This document shows positions 10,601 to 21,853 of a DNA stretch of 64,000 nucleotides, piece after piece (position 1 is the first letter of the stretch; every line of letters begins with the position of its first letter). This DNA comes from Henningerozyma blattae CBS 6284. Taxonomy: Eukaryota; Ascomycota; Saccharomycetes; Saccharomycetales; Saccharomycetaceae. The stretch spans positions 682,001-746,000 of the forward strand of contig NC_020192.1 of NCBI RefSeq assembly GCF_000315915.1. Reading direction: 5' to 3'. A model generated the notes under the pieces. That model had not been told where the DNA came from. It saw only the letters and a program-made list of their open reading frames with translations, and searched no databases. A program made the translations under genes and the position numbers.

Positions 10601-10746
10601 ACATTCATTAAATTGACTGGATGTAAAATTATTTGATCAGTACTAGGAGTTGTATCATTGTCTTTTTCATCTTCTGATTCAGAATTATCTTTTTTTGTCA
10701 AATATACGTGATCTCTAGATTGAGTTTCAGGTCCATTCGGGTTCAT
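7693..10746 (-). CDS. SFI1: Spindle pole body half-bridge protein Sfi1 (centrin-binding)
   Basis: A 1017-residue elongated scaffold that binds the centrin Cdc31 along its length and forms the half-bridge from which a new spindle pole body is made. Seen: an acidic, low-complexity N-terminus (1-200), then from about residue 280 to 880 a long array of degenerate repeats of about 30-35 residues. Each repeat carries an aromatic and basic signature of the type L-x-x-W-(K/R) (for example KYFHTWI, FRLWKIR, LKYWVRK, IRLWRKR), the classical Sfi1 centrin-binding unit. The C-terminal tail has many SP/TP sites (KSPETP, IPSPQKK, STPNLP, GSPIS), matching the Cdk1-regulated tail known from S. cerevisiae (946 aa). 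The start ATG at 10746 is the first in frame. Adjacent to RTT109 as in YLL003W. Confidence 0.93.
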   Translation of the reverse strand: MNPNGPETQSRDHVYLTKKDNSESEDEKDNDTTPSTDQIILHPVNLMNVQLETDLTILSNELNTHSTKFNNTHYTSSTDSCINETISSLLSKMHLNSDHKDILEEENSIYLKYRYNWNRDSHVDAGLENESLVINKAYLNDTAVIVSDNEHIDSTNEINSPSHTDDPNSARSFYYNSKLSRNTDVDFNHNRADQQYWDDNKFYRLYNNIQVFLIRNKMPLDFLKIFKRYVNYLIEDEIYPLDDTYITNINEKLKNNFNNTPELQQIVLSFLERPKNIYMSLALAEYSGNKQLLKKYMKSWMKRIDLYSRLTYHCNRRLVTKYFHTWIGSRNTLKARYNGYIYSRGVSTGLYKWLDRYRDIKKQERTAIQEYNSHLIKMSLNRIRRRNDRILNCKKNINRRKQAVFFRLWKIRHSEKKYCTRYENTLKVLMIHRFRDTVRNQKQKSNILEEKSLQYNILRQRFFFQKWLINYTNNKSKEKFAEQYHKTMLVDLIRRIVKRRELERHIRLKLDKILMKYLLQQVWLKKTKEEHQVQAFLSSKHSALQAKYFNHWCTNFKSLVKISRLCVKSSLKPYILKWKLIYNLNIHFKTPLYRYNILRPQLDIWYQKYQLKLESKKRRLDSVFKQYERQKLTQIIRRWKQLQLRQEKMLYQGNQIIRDKILKKYIKLWKSRCILLQNMQFQVTNLQKFYFLLRLKRKIGRLIKHNGQLNIQLKSYASKRKIFLMRTTLDRWKGKISRYTEWDYTAVAVADSALLNQTYKALLRRWQIYKKFSADSIIIRNYLLKLKLLKYWVRKKESIRFLNDRISHFQLTANLKILMRVLKLWSIKSLKISNHESTAKRFRIRWDRATLRGLIRLWRKRAESSPKKLRLLRNTEFSTSKVKSPETPLKSMLETIPGSSNIKRNRFDAFKSRYGGVRRAIPSPQKKSSLTQTVLNRTDTPKIFLSSHTKENILSTPNLPSENISTPKVLFEGLRNIPKIPPYQNNSTDLSNEKGGRNNVTAEGSPISHTKKSSPSH

Positions 10747-13700
10747 TTTATTTTTTTTAATGTATTGATTTTGAGCTCAGTACGATTAATTTGAACAATA
10801 TCATTTTCATCGAGCTCCTGTAGCCTCTTTTATTGACAATGCTTCCCTTTGAAAAGCTTTCCTTTAATTGCTCTGTTTTGTTTTTGCTGCCTCTGCGCAA
10901 TTTGTTTTCGCTGTGTGAAATATACAAAATTTAAAAGCTCTTCATTAATAAGTTCAATTGAAATCAGCACATAAAATAAATGGGAAAAGTATAAATACCC
11001 AACGGTTTTCATTGAGCTCATAGATGTTACATCTACGAGTTAATTTAGATATCATATGCTTAACCTGTAAAAGTATTTTGTCTTTACTTCTAGAAACTAA
11101 TATTCGCCATAAATTGTAATTTCAACTCTGCTAATATATATAATTCTAATATAATACTGCAACCAAATACAAGTTTTAATTGCTGGGTTGTATTAAATAT
11201 ATCTAATTGCAAAAATTAGGTATCTATGACCTGATTATTAACAAATTGAACGTGACAGGTATGACCAGAGGTGACCCTATCTAGATAGTTAATATAAGGA
11301 GATACATAGGGACAAAAAAAAGTTAAGTAAAATCATATTAAAGAAAAAAAATAACACAAAGATACTAAAAAAATTGTTTTAACTGCACTATATTAATATT
11401 ATTGTGAAATTTTACTGATCAAGATATAGCTGATATGCTTAATTATTTTTATACTTTGAAAAAATACACCAATTTCAATTCAAGAATATAGCAAAGTACA
11501 AAATCTAAACTGCACTAAGAAAAACATCATAATAATTAATTATTACACTTCTATTGAGCAAACTATGCTATTTCTTTAAACTGGTAGTTTGCAAAAGTTA
11601 TCCAGACTCAGTTTACCATGACCTTGATAGAAAATTAGACCAAATATTTAAGTAGAATGTCAAAAATTAGTTACACATTGAAGACAACATTTGCTAATTG
11701 TTTATGTATTTTAACCACTCATCATAACCTTTGAAGAACTCAGAAGCATAATGCATTTACTATTCATGCGAATGTATTTCTATCTTGAGAATATTACTCT
11801 TTCAGTTAAACTTCGAAATTTCCATGAAGTATACTCTAAACATCATTTTTTAGTTTATAATAGGGATAAATTTATTACCATTATAACCTATTTCAGGAGC
11901 AATAAACACTTCTTATACTCCTAAAAGTTGTGCTTTAAATTGTGAAGTAGATTACAGGCACAATAAAACTAAGATTAATAAAAATATTTTCACACAACAG
12001 GAGACACCTGTTACGGTTTTGTAAAATTTAATAAAATATTACAAAATATGCTATTTTTTGTCTAATGTATACTAATGTTTTGCCATTTAATCTTGCTGAC
12101 TTGTTGAAATGCTCTTGATTATTATAAAAAACTAAAAAAATTCAAATTCACTAGGCATACCTTCTCAAGTATTAAAATATAACACTGAACTTCTATGGAG
12201 GTGATGTATCAATTGAGGGATATAGTCATTCAATGACCATATAGCTTGGCTTAATTGTTCATACGTTTCATTGAAATTAAATAATATGCGGCTTATGGAA
12301 CTGGAATAGAAAAGATAGTACAATTACTAATTTTATCAAATTCAAATACACAATAATAGATAAAATATCTTGATAACACGTCTATACAATTACTGAAATC
12401 AGTTATCACTAATAAAGTTGTATTTGCTTATTTTTGATTAGGTTGAAATATGACAAAACGATTGCTACTAGATATAAGATTGTTTTTTCAGGTAGACAAT
12501 AATAACTTTGAATTTTCTTTCGAATTTCAAGGCTAAAGTATAAAGAGGAAAGCTCAGTGTCCTCTGATCTATTTAAAATTATTTAGATTACAAATTCTGA
12601 GCAGCTGATGCGATAAACAATGGATTACAAACTGTATCAAAGAGAAAAAAATCTGCTGTCAATCTAATAACATGAAGAATAATGAAAATTTCATCAATTA
12701 AAGTTACTTATAAGTACAACATAGAGTTACCCAATCAAAAATCGACAGAGAAGAGCATGATACGATTATTACCTGTAATAAAAATAAACAACGAAACTGC
12801 ATGAAAAGGACAATCAAAACTCAGAAAAGCTTGGAGAAATAACGATTACATTATTTAATAAAGTATATCCCACAAAAAGCTGTTACTGTGCTAAATATCT
12901 ATAGCAAGAATATATGGGAATTTTTAATAAAATTTTTGATTACTGATTAGGAAAGGAGTAAATTCAGACAAATAGGGTTACAGAATGTGTTGACTAAGAT
13001 TAAAAATGTCAGAATACAAGTAGCGAGTAAAACATAGCAAAGGTCAACATTAAAAGCACTGTATGACAAACTTTAGGAAGCTTAGTTTTAACTAATGAAA
13101 AGAGAAAGGCACCATTAAGAGAATGTATAATTGTAGTGGATGAAAGTATGGACATATTAAGGGCAAGGGAGGCTCGTGCAATGACTTGGATATGTTCGGC
13201 CGAGAAAGCTGGTGCGGCTGAAAGTCCAGATGCAAATGTGAAGACCGGAGATACTGAAATAGGAAATTGCTTCATGGTTGATATGAGAATATATGAATTA
13301 TCTTTGGGGCAACAAGATGAACTTCAATTGGGATTTAATAACTTAGAGAATGGGAATTTTTGTATACATAAGGAAAAACTCTGAAAACGAACAGGAGCTT
13401 CACAATTAATGGAAGAGTAATCGTCGAACCGACCCATATTGGAACTAGAGCCTGTGGATGATCGTCATAGGAATAGAAACTAAGAGCAACAGTGATGATA
13501 CTTCTACGAGAATATCTTGGAATGAGTGAAAAAATATTAGTAGTAATAGTAAAGATATCCAACTAAAAGCATTGCTCGAAAATGGGAAATAATTAGGTGT
13601 GCACATTGAAACAATAATATTCAAAATTAATTGTTACTTCATTCTTAAATTCAAACTTTTGATAAATAGGTAATTTTCCATGCAACGTTAGTAACAACGT

Positions 13701-15940
13701 ACAATAATTCTCAAATTTCTGATTGTGGACATCCATAGATATACTTTCTTTTGTACTTGACAGCGGTTGAATAAAATTATTGGAATTCAGATTATTCATG
13801 TAAAAGCTATAAAATATTTGCCAAAAATTTATAAGTAGATTTTATTTACGAGATTAATTACCTTTAGTATGGTAAATAACATGTCATTTTATAATATGTC
13901 AATATGCTTGATAAGTTGCTATCTACTAATCCATCTACAATAAAGGGCAAAAAATTGGAGCCACTAACTTAGTATCAAGAATTTTAATCTGAATATATTG
14001 GCTCTAGAGCTATCAGAAAGTTGAACGAAAATCATACTATTTGAGACCCATGAAATTGTAATTAATATAATAAGGTGTTGTATGCTTGCTTGAATACACA
14101 AAAAGAATAACATAAATGCTTTTTTCGATATAAAATGATGAATGTATTACCATTCGAGGGAAATATAGCTGGCAGTGTGTTGTTCACTTGTAGTTGTAAA
14201 TAAAAGTTTGGGATAAAGGCATCGACTACCACATATTTTATTAATATGCATTTATTAAGATAACCTAGTACGTTTTTAAATGGCGTCGATTAAATTTGTT
14301 TTACTGTCATCCAATTACGAAGTATTAACACATATAGTAATTCCCATTTCATATAAAGTTTTGTTGTTTTTATCAAAAGTTAAAATTTCTAAAGGTTTAA
14401 GTTGAATTAAATATAGTATTTTTTGAAAGGAAGTAAATTGCAACTGTCCTATCTTATGTATCTCTTTAGTGATGCTTCTTCTTTAAGTTAATATCATTAG
14501 TTCTGATGATCCAGATTTCTGTTTGTTATTTAACTCATACATTAATAGCAAGTATAATACCATAAATACCCTACCATAAACTAACTTCAGAGATCCTTTT
14601 GAAAAAGGGAAAAGACGCCATATAAGAAGTGAGGATCATATCTTTATCTTTATATTAGACTAACAACCTTGCCTGCTGCTTACTTGTAGCAACAATAAAA
14701 ATAATATTGTTTAATTTCCTACATCACTTATGCTTTTAAATACCTACTTGTTTTTACTGAATCTAGGCCTTCTGATTTTGAGGAAACTATTGTTCTCTTG
14801 CTATTCTTTTACCCTTTATGAATTCTTTGTTTACTTACCGACTTGGTTGTTTTTGCTGTTGTGGCTAGAGTAGAAAGAAATTTTCTGAATCTATAAGTTG
14901 TATAAGGGCTTTCACCGTTCAATGATGACTAGGCCTTTTGATAAACAATTGGGCTTCATAATAAGGAGAATAACAACCAAAAATTTATGAATACCCTGAG
15001 CTTTGAGGTGTGTACCCGAAGATGAAGTCAAATTTGCTACAAAACTTAATCAACATTTGAAAGATGTATCAGAACTTAAGAAAAGAAGGGACAAATAAGT
15101 TATGCTAGTTTATTTTTTTCCAGCAATACTAAACTCTCTACATTACATAAGCGGATGAACTAGTTTTGGCTATTATAGTTGGGTTAAGAACCTTTTGAAA
15201 GAAGCTAGGTAGAATCTGCTAAGCACTTGGGTAAAAATAATTTTACCAAAAAATACTATGCTGAAGGAACTAACAGTTCTCAATACAACATCACCTCCAA
15301 CGATTGCCCAGAGTGGTAATTACTCTTGATTATCCTGAATTTTTTCTACATGTTTCTTACTAAGAAAGGAAAAATATAACTTGGATGCGATAATTAAGAA
15401 TTTATTCGGTAATAAAGTGATGAATGCATATTGAATGTAACGCCTGTTAAGGAAAAGTTATCACTACTTCTTTAACTTTTGAAATTGCGAAAACTTTCAC
15501 TAAAATTATGCCCTATAAGCAAAACAAGTTGCCATAGTATTAATCTAGAATTTTTAATAGTTTTAACATTAATTTTAGCTATGCTGCATACATATGATTA
15601 GAATATCCCTCTAAGGGATATAAGAAGAGGCAAAATAAAGTAAAAAAATGGATATTATATATTAAATGATAAATGATCAATGGTAAATGATAAACTGAGC
15701 AGGATACATAGGAACACATAAATAAGAGTAATAAGTTAATAACTAGTTGCAGCTAACTGAGTGTTTTTATACTAAATTAATGTATAATTTATCTAATACT
15801 TTTTCATCGAATCGTAAACTATAATAACTTTCAAAAAAAAACAGCTCACAAGCAATAATTAGCTTTATTATAAGTTATTATACAGTGGTAAGAACTAAAT
15901 ATAAAGGTGTTTACTTCTATTTATAGTTCAATTTTTAGAC
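10747..15940. other. 5.2 kb gene-poor spacer between SFI1 and NSP1
   Basis: I can support no gene in this stretch. All open frames are under 90 codons. The least AT-rich part is about 13130-13280, where two frames overlap on opposite strands (13009-13275 minus, 13136-13384 plus). Neither has a recognisable domain, so I treat them as chance or as a decayed gene. No tRNA, no LTR related to those elsewhere in the window, and no point-centromere signature was seen. In S. cerevisiae the next gene beyond SFI1 is ORC3; it is absent here, so synteny breaks inside this spacer. Confidence 0.55.
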
Positions 15941-18782
15941 TTATTTGTTGATAGAGTTTAATTTGGTCTCTAAAGCAGCAGATGATTCATTCAATGAGTT
16001 TAATGCATCTAAATGTGTGTTTAATAATTTCACTAGTTGAGTATTTTCATCCTTATTACTAAATCCTAAACTTGTTGCTTTGTTAAATGTGTTGCTAACT
16101 GCGTTTATTTCTGATATTAAAGATGATAAGTTTGATGCCAACGAATTTAAATTATTGTCAAGCGTTTCAGCTGTACGATAAGCTTGTTCTCTCTTTTGAT
16201 CGTTATTATTTGCCGCACTGCCATTGCTTGAAGATAATATATCAGCCAACAGAGAATCAGTTTTCTTTTCATAATTATCTAAGAATATCTCCAACTCGTC
16301 TTGCTGTCTTTCAATATATTGTAAAGATTGGTCAATCTTATTTTGATTTTGTTCAGCAGTAACTGCATCAGAATACAAACGACTAATTTCTTCGCCACCT
16401 TGGACTAGAACTTCATCCCATTGGTTTACTTTTTTAGAATAAATATCAAATTGGCTAGCAGAATTAGATAGTTGACTTGTCCATTTTGTGATTAAGTCAT
16501 CCAAGGTTTTATTATCTAAAGATACAGGTTTAATTTCTACCGGTTTAGAATTTAATGGTTTTGGTTTATCAGTTTTAGAAGTTTCGGTTGTGGAAGAAGT
16601 TGGAGCAGGAGTTGATTTAGATTCTTCTTTTTTATCTGTTGAAGATCCTAATGAAAATCCTGGTTTAGCAGCATCATCTTTCTTTTCTCTGAAAGAAAAT
16701 GCAGCAGGTTTTGCTGTTTCAGTTTTTGTATTAGTAGTGCTGTTACCAAAAGAGAAAGATTGTTTGGCTTTAGAATCACTTTCTCCTGCTGAAGTAGTAG
16801 TGGAACCTCCAAAGGAAAATGCTGGCTTAGTTGTAGAAGTCTTCTCTTCTTTTGAAGCGGAGGATCCGTCTAAGGAAAGAGTTGGTGTTGGAGTAGTATC
16901 TTTCTTTTGAGTAGATGTGAATGAAAATGCGGGTTTAGAAGTTGTACTAGATGATTTTTTATCATCTGCTGCAGACGTTGTAGAACCAAGACCGCCTAAG
17001 GAAAATCCAGTAGTTGTTGCATTAGTGGAAGTAGAATCAGCTTTCTTTTGAGTGTCAAATGAAAAAGTAGATTTTGGCAACTCATCCTTCTTCTCGGCTC
17101 CAAAGGAGAATGCAGGTTTCGAAGATTCAGTTTTCTTTTCATCTGAAGTTGTTCCAAACGAAAATGCAGGTTTTGAAGGCTCAGTTTTCTTTTCATCTGT
17201 AGCTGCTCCAAAAGAAAACGCAGGTTTTGAAGATTCTGCTTTCTTGTCATCTGTAGTTGTTCCAAACGAGAATGCAGGAGTTGAGGATCCAGACTTTATA
17301 GTAGAAGATTCTGTTTTCTTCTCTGTAGAATCTTTATTACCCATCGAGAAAATATTAGGTTTTGATGATTCAGATGTTTTAGCACTCAGGGAAAACCCTG
17401 AAGGCTTTGCAGATTCATCTTTTGTCTGAGTGGTACTGGAGATATTAAAAGAAACCCCGGATGGTTTATTAGGATCATCATCCTTTTTAGCAGCATCGAA
17501 GGAGAAGGCCGGAGTGCTTGTCTTATTTGTAGACGATAAATTAAATGCATTATTAGTGGAGGCACCGAATAAACTACCTGAAGATTTGACAGCAGAAGAG
17601 TTATCAGATATGCTTGCAGGGGCTGCATTTCCTGTAGAACCAAACATTGATGAAGTACTTTGATTGTTGACTGTATTCTTAGCACCAAGAATACTAGAGG
17701 GAGAATTGTTGGCAGATGAATTATTAGCACCGAATAAACTTGGCTGACTGTTTTCCTTTGAAGTGGCATCGTTAAGATTTGTTGATGTAGCACCCAACAA
17801 ACTACCAGCATGTTGAGAAGTAGTATTAGAATCTGTTTTACCAAAGATACTAGTAGACGATTTGGTTGTAGTATTATTCCCTAAGACACCTGTTGCAGGT
17901 TGAGATGAGGTGTTAGTAGCAGAAGTCCCAAATACACTTGAAGTTGGTTGTGAGGTAGCATTAGCTGTAGAATTTCCAAACAAACTTGTTGCCTGTTGAG
18001 CTGTTGTATTAGTAGCTGATTTACCAAACAGATTAGTTGCTGGCTGAGATGTGTTGTTATTGTTAGCACCACTACCGCCAAATATACTTGAATTTGATTG
18101 AGTGGCAGTATTAGCGTTAGCACCACCAAATAAACTTGTTGAAGGCTGAGAGGTGGTATTGTTATTATTAGATGTAGAATTAGTAGAGCCTCCAAATAGA
18201 CTATTTGAGGTGGAAGCATTATAACCAAACCCGCCGAATGCAGGTTTACTAGGAGTATTGGAATTTGCTGCAGCACTGAACCCACTAAATTTAGGTGCAT
18301 TATTATTAGTATTATTATCACCAAACGTATTCTTACCAAAGGATGAATTATTGTTTGAATTTAAATTACCAAAGGCACTACTACCAAAGGAAGAAGTATT
18401 ATTAGTATTACCAAAGGCACTAGTGCCAGCGGAGCCACCAGTGGTAGAATTGTTATTAGCAGCTGAACCAAAGGCACTAGTATTGGTATTAGTATTATTA
18501 TTTGAAGAATTATTCAAGTTACCAAAGGGAGAGGCTGCATTAGAATTGGTATTGTTACTGTTATTGAATGAAAACCCACTGGAAGAACCAAAGGCATTAC
18601 TAGTTCCTTGCGTATTAAAATTCACTGGAAAGAGGATCAATGAACACAATATTATATATTATGGAAGAAGTATTATAATGTTAGTAAAATGAAAAATTTT
18701 AAAAAAAATAAAGATGATACTGGAAAAGAAATCACATCATAATATCTGTGATAAACTAATAGCATAGAATAGTAAACATACT
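15941..18782 (-). CDS. NSP1: FG nucleoporin Nsp1 (spliced; exons 18782 and 15941-18624)
   Basis: An 894-residue nuclear pore protein, central to the Nsp1-Nup57-Nup49 channel complex and to the Nup82 complex. Seen: N-terminal half rich in Asn, Ser and Thr with FG and (S/L)FG repeats (residues 1 to about 370). The middle is built of [11 protein letters not shown] FSFG repeats separated by charged spacers (to about 660). The C-terminal domain of about 210 residues has heptads ([15 protein letters not shown] onward) that forms the conserved coiled coil. Splicing: the continuous open frame begins at a TTG and its first nine codons look unrelated. A canonical intron at 18625-18781 joins A at 18782 to TG at 18624-18623, giving ATG AAT TTT AAT. 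S. cerevisiae NSP1 has the same one-base first coding exon. Divergent from GSH1. Confidence 0.95.
18625..18781 (-). other. NSP1: NSP1 intron (157 nt)
   Basis: On the minus strand the intron starts GTATGT (18781-18776), has a perfect TACTAAC branch site (18686-18680) and ends in a pyrimidine-rich stretch with CCAG (18628-18625). Branch to 3' splice site is about 55 nt. The 5' site follows a single A that becomes the first base of the start codon, so translation of the proper start depends on splicing. Confidence 0.92.
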
Positions 18783-19717
18783 TGTTGAAACGGGCAAACA
18801 CAAGAGAAGTTCAATTATATCTATACACCCAGTAGAGAAATTATCTTGTAAGCTATGAACCTTGATCAGATCTATTTGTCTTAGAATGGCCCTTCACTCT
18901 AATCTTACATATGCATCTCTTTTTCATATATTTTTCATCTTTGAGTTTAGAATTCCAAAGCAGTTACCCGGTCCATCTAAACAATGAAAAACCCTGATCT
19001 CACTGAAATTTATACCTAAATACCCTTATAAACCCTCAAATACAACCCTAAAAACTCACATTAACCCAATATTTCTAATTTGTAAGCCCTGCGCCACACC
19101 ACGTGAGCTTGGGCGTTTTTGCCGCACACCTCCACACTTTTTGGGATGCTTACTAATGTAGAAGTGAAAAAATATCCATTCATCACTCCGCTATGATGGG
19201 CTCCGACAGGCGGCGATGGCTTATTATTCTACTACTTCTTCGTAAGGGTTCGAATTCTTCCTCGAAGGCTTATTAATATCAGCCAGTAATGGAAACGTTT
19301 ATCCTTTGCAAGAATATATATCTGTTGTGATTTCTCATTAGTGTTTTTCTTGTCCTTTTAAGAACAGTGGATACCAATTTTAAAGCATTGTTTACTCTAC
19401 AAAAGTCATTTAGCTAGGAATATTATTTGCTGCAAAATAATATAACTTTTCTAAAATACAATATAAAAATTATATTGTATTTTTTTTTATATTTTATTTT
19501 TATCTCTTTCTTTTCATTGCTATTGTTTGTGATATTTAACTCAGGCAGCCCCAGTTTTAAAGAGTGAAATATTTTCTGTCTTTTTACTACCATATATTGA
19601 CTTTGATTTGATTTGAATACTTGATCTATTGAGTTTATTTCAAGCCAACACTATTTGTAGAAAATTAAGGTATATACACCAAGTCTAAGCAGAAAGTTGA
19701 AAACTGAAATATAAGAA
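18783..19717. other. Shared NSP1/GSH1 divergent promoter region
   Basis: 935 bp between two divergent genes. It contains AT-rich DNA, the stress and sulfur-type sites listed separately, and an A/T-rich tract at about 19430-19510 before the GSH1 start. No other gene was seen. Confidence 0.6.
19099..19156. promoter_or_regulatory. Cbf1-type CACGTG and Yap1-type TTACTAA sites upstream of GSH1
   Basis: CACGTGA (the complement of TCACGTG, the Cbf1/Met4 site) starts at 19100, and TTACTAA (a Yap1 response element) is at 19150-19156. They are 50 bp apart and about 560-620 bp before the GSH1 ATG. S. cerevisiae GSH1 is activated by Yap1 under oxidative stress and by Met4 with Cbf1 under sulfur limitation. 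The pairing is therefore plausible, but it is shared with NSP1 and unproven. Confidence 0.55.
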
Positions 19718-21853
19718 ATGGGTTTATTATCATTAGGTACTCCATTGCCATGGGAAGAGTCTTGTAAATATAATGAACACATCCGCAGTCAAGGTGTCAT
19801 CCAATTGTTGAATGTGTTTAAGAAATATCAAAACATTGACAATTATCAATTATATTGGGGTGATGAAGTGGAATATATGCTTTTACAATTCAATGAATCT
19901 AAAAATAATTGTGTATTAGATTTACTTCATGATAATCTTCTGACAGAATTCAATGAAAATGAAGGATTAAAATTATGCAATTCGAATAACGTTCATTTTC
20001 ATCCAGAATATGGTAGATTTATGTTGGAGTCTACACCAGCAAAGCCTTATAAGGATTTCATGGGTAGTTATATAGAAAAAAACATGATAAAGAGAAGATT
20101 GATTGCTTCAAACCATCTAGCTAGATATAATACTCAGAATTTGAAACATGTCCCATTATCTTTAACTGTTTATCCAAGAATGGGGTGTTCTGTCGATCCC
20201 TACAGCAAGCAATTTGAAGGCTTTACTAATTTATATGATGATGAATGGACTTTGAAAAATTCGGCTTCCAAATCATTATTCTTACCAGATCAAGTAATTA
20301 ATAAACATGCAAGATTTCCTACCTTGACTGCTAACATTAGATTAAGACGAGGTGAGAAAGTCCAGATTCATGTCCCCATGTATAAAGATTCAAAGACTCC
20401 AGAATTCGATGACTCTTTAAATGCTATAACCCCCAAGAGAAATGGTTTTCCATATGAAGATAAGCAATCTCTGAAAGCTTTGAAAAAAAATCATATTTAT
20501 ATGGATGCTATGGGTTTCGGAATGGGATGTTCTTGTTTACAATTGACCTTTCAAGCTCCAAATATTACCCAAGCTCGTTACTTATATGATTCTTTGGTAA
20601 ATTTCGCACCAATCATGTTGGCTGTCACTGCTGCATCTCCGGGGTTTAAAGGGTTTTTATCCGATCAAGATGTCCGTTGGAATATTATATCATCAGCTGT
20701 CGACGATAGAACACCATACGAAAGAGCTACAGACCCCTTAATTCCTGAAGAATGTTCCAAGTTTGGTGGGATTGATCCATCATGTCAACCAGATATAGAA
20801 CATGGAATTCCTAAATCAAGATATAGCTCTGTAGACTTATTCTTGGGTGGTAATAAATATTTCACAAGAAAATATAATAATACTGATGTTCCAGTTAATG
20901 AAACTGTATTACAGAAATTGTTAGAAAACGACTTAGCTCCATTGGATTATGATTTGGCCAAACATTTTTCGCATCTATTCATTAGAGATCCGCTCGTAAT
21001 CTTCGAAGAGTTAATTGATCAGGATAATTCTCATTCAACTAACCATTTCGAAAATATTCAATCAACTAACTGGCAAACCTTAAGATTTAAGCCTCCTCTT
21101 TTACCAGAGTCGGATAATGAATCTTCGAATGTCAATCCTCCTGGCTGGAGAGTGGAATTTAGGCCAATGGAAGTTCAGTTGACAGATTTCGAAAATGCTG
21201 CTTTCTCAACTTTCTTATATTTGATAGTTGATTCGATATTATCTTGTAATATATCAATGAACCCATATTTAAAAATGTCAAAAGTTTGGAAAAATATGGA
21301 AATTGCTCACTTAAGAAATGCTGCTACAAATTCAAAATTTTATTGGAAAAATTCTTTCCAATTACCACTCTCTTCAACACCAACTTCTACTTCTTATAAT
21401 GATTCTCCAATAGACTCCGTCATTCTGGATAATGAATCAACAAGTTTATATCCAATTGATGAAATCTTCCATAATAAACAAAATGGTATCTTTACGAATT
21501 TTATTAATCCATCTTTACGTAAGCATGGGTTGGTTAAAAAGGATTGGGTTGAATTAAAAAATTCACCAAGAGAATCAGAAAGCTTTAGAATTTACCAATA
21601 TTTGAAATTAATTTCAAATAGAGCAAACGGGAAACTAAAGACTCCTGCAAAGTTCTTAAAAGATTTTATTTTGAATCACAAGGATTATAAAAACGATTCT
21701 AAAATTTCAAAATCAATAAATTATGATCTTTTACTGATGTGCGAAAGAATTACTCTACTAGATAACTCGAATAGTGAGTTGACTGGCTTCTTTGGTCAAG
21801 AAATAGCCGATTATCTTTTGGATTATGAATTCCAGTCACCAATAGCAAATTAA
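19718..21853 (+). CDS. GSH1: Glutamate-cysteine ligase (gamma-glutamylcysteine synthetase)
   Basis: A 711-residue enzyme that catalyses the first and rate-limiting step of glutathione synthesis: L-glutamate + L-cysteine + ATP to gamma-glutamylcysteine. Seen: full-length similarity to S. cerevisiae Gsh1 (678 aa). It begins MGLLSLGTPLPWEE and includes YWGDEVEYM (acidic metal-binding part of the active site), the family block MGFGMGCSCLQ, the DQDVRWNIISSAVDDRTPYER motif, SSVDLFLGG, and HFENIQSTNWQTLRFKPP. The extra length is mostly low-complexity insertions, for example the Ser/Thr-rich part at about residues 550-585. The ATG at 19718 matches the conserved N-terminus. In S. cerevisiae GSH1 (YJL101C) is next to MEF2 (YJL102W), as here with a tRNA between. 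Confidence 0.97.
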   Translation: MGLLSLGTPLPWEESCKYNEHIRSQGVIQLLNVFKKYQNIDNYQLYWGDEVEYMLLQFNESKNNCVLDLLHDNLLTEFNENEGLKLCNSNNVHFHPEYGRFMLESTPAKPYKDFMGSYIEKNMIKRRLIASNHLARYNTQNLKHVPLSLTVYPRMGCSVDPYSKQFEGFTNLYDDEWTLKNSASKSLFLPDQVINKHARFPTLTANIRLRRGEKVQIHVPMYKDSKTPEFDDSLNAITPKRNGFPYEDKQSLKALKKNHIYMDAMGFGMGCSCLQLTFQAPNITQARYLYDSLVNFAPIMLAVTAASPGFKGFLSDQDVRWNIISSAVDDRTPYERATDPLIPEECSKFGGIDPSCQPDIEHGIPKSRYSSVDLFLGGNKYFTRKYNNTDVPVNETVLQKLLENDLAPLDYDLAKHFSHLFIRDPLVIFEELIDQDNSHSTNHFENIQSTNWQTLRFKPPLLPESDNESSNVNPPGWRVEFRPMEVQLTDFENAAFSTFLYLIVDSILSCNISMNPYLKMSKVWKNMEIAHLRNAATNSKFYWKNSFQLPLSSTPTSTSYNDSPIDSVILDNESTSLYPIDEIFHNKQNGIFTNFINPSLRKHGLVKKDWVELKNSPRESESFRIYQYLKLISNRANGKLKTPAKFLKDFILNHKDYKNDSKISKSINYDLLLMCERITLLDNSNSELTGFFGQEIADYLLDYEFQSPIAN

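Noticed and set aside
13009..13384. Opposed frames of 88 and 82 codons that might encode a small secreted or membrane protein
   Set aside because: Neither has a recognisable family or a convincing signal peptide, and they overlap on opposite strands. No evidence separates them from chance.
18625..18649. Extension of NSP1 coding to 18649 (MCSLILFPV...)
   Set aside because: It starts at TTG, not ATG, and lies inside a canonical intron. The spliced start reproduces the known NSP1 N-terminus.
19200..19260. B-box-like ggttcgaattc considered as a tRNA gene
   Set aside because: No A box, acceptor pairing or anticodon stem at the correct distance.
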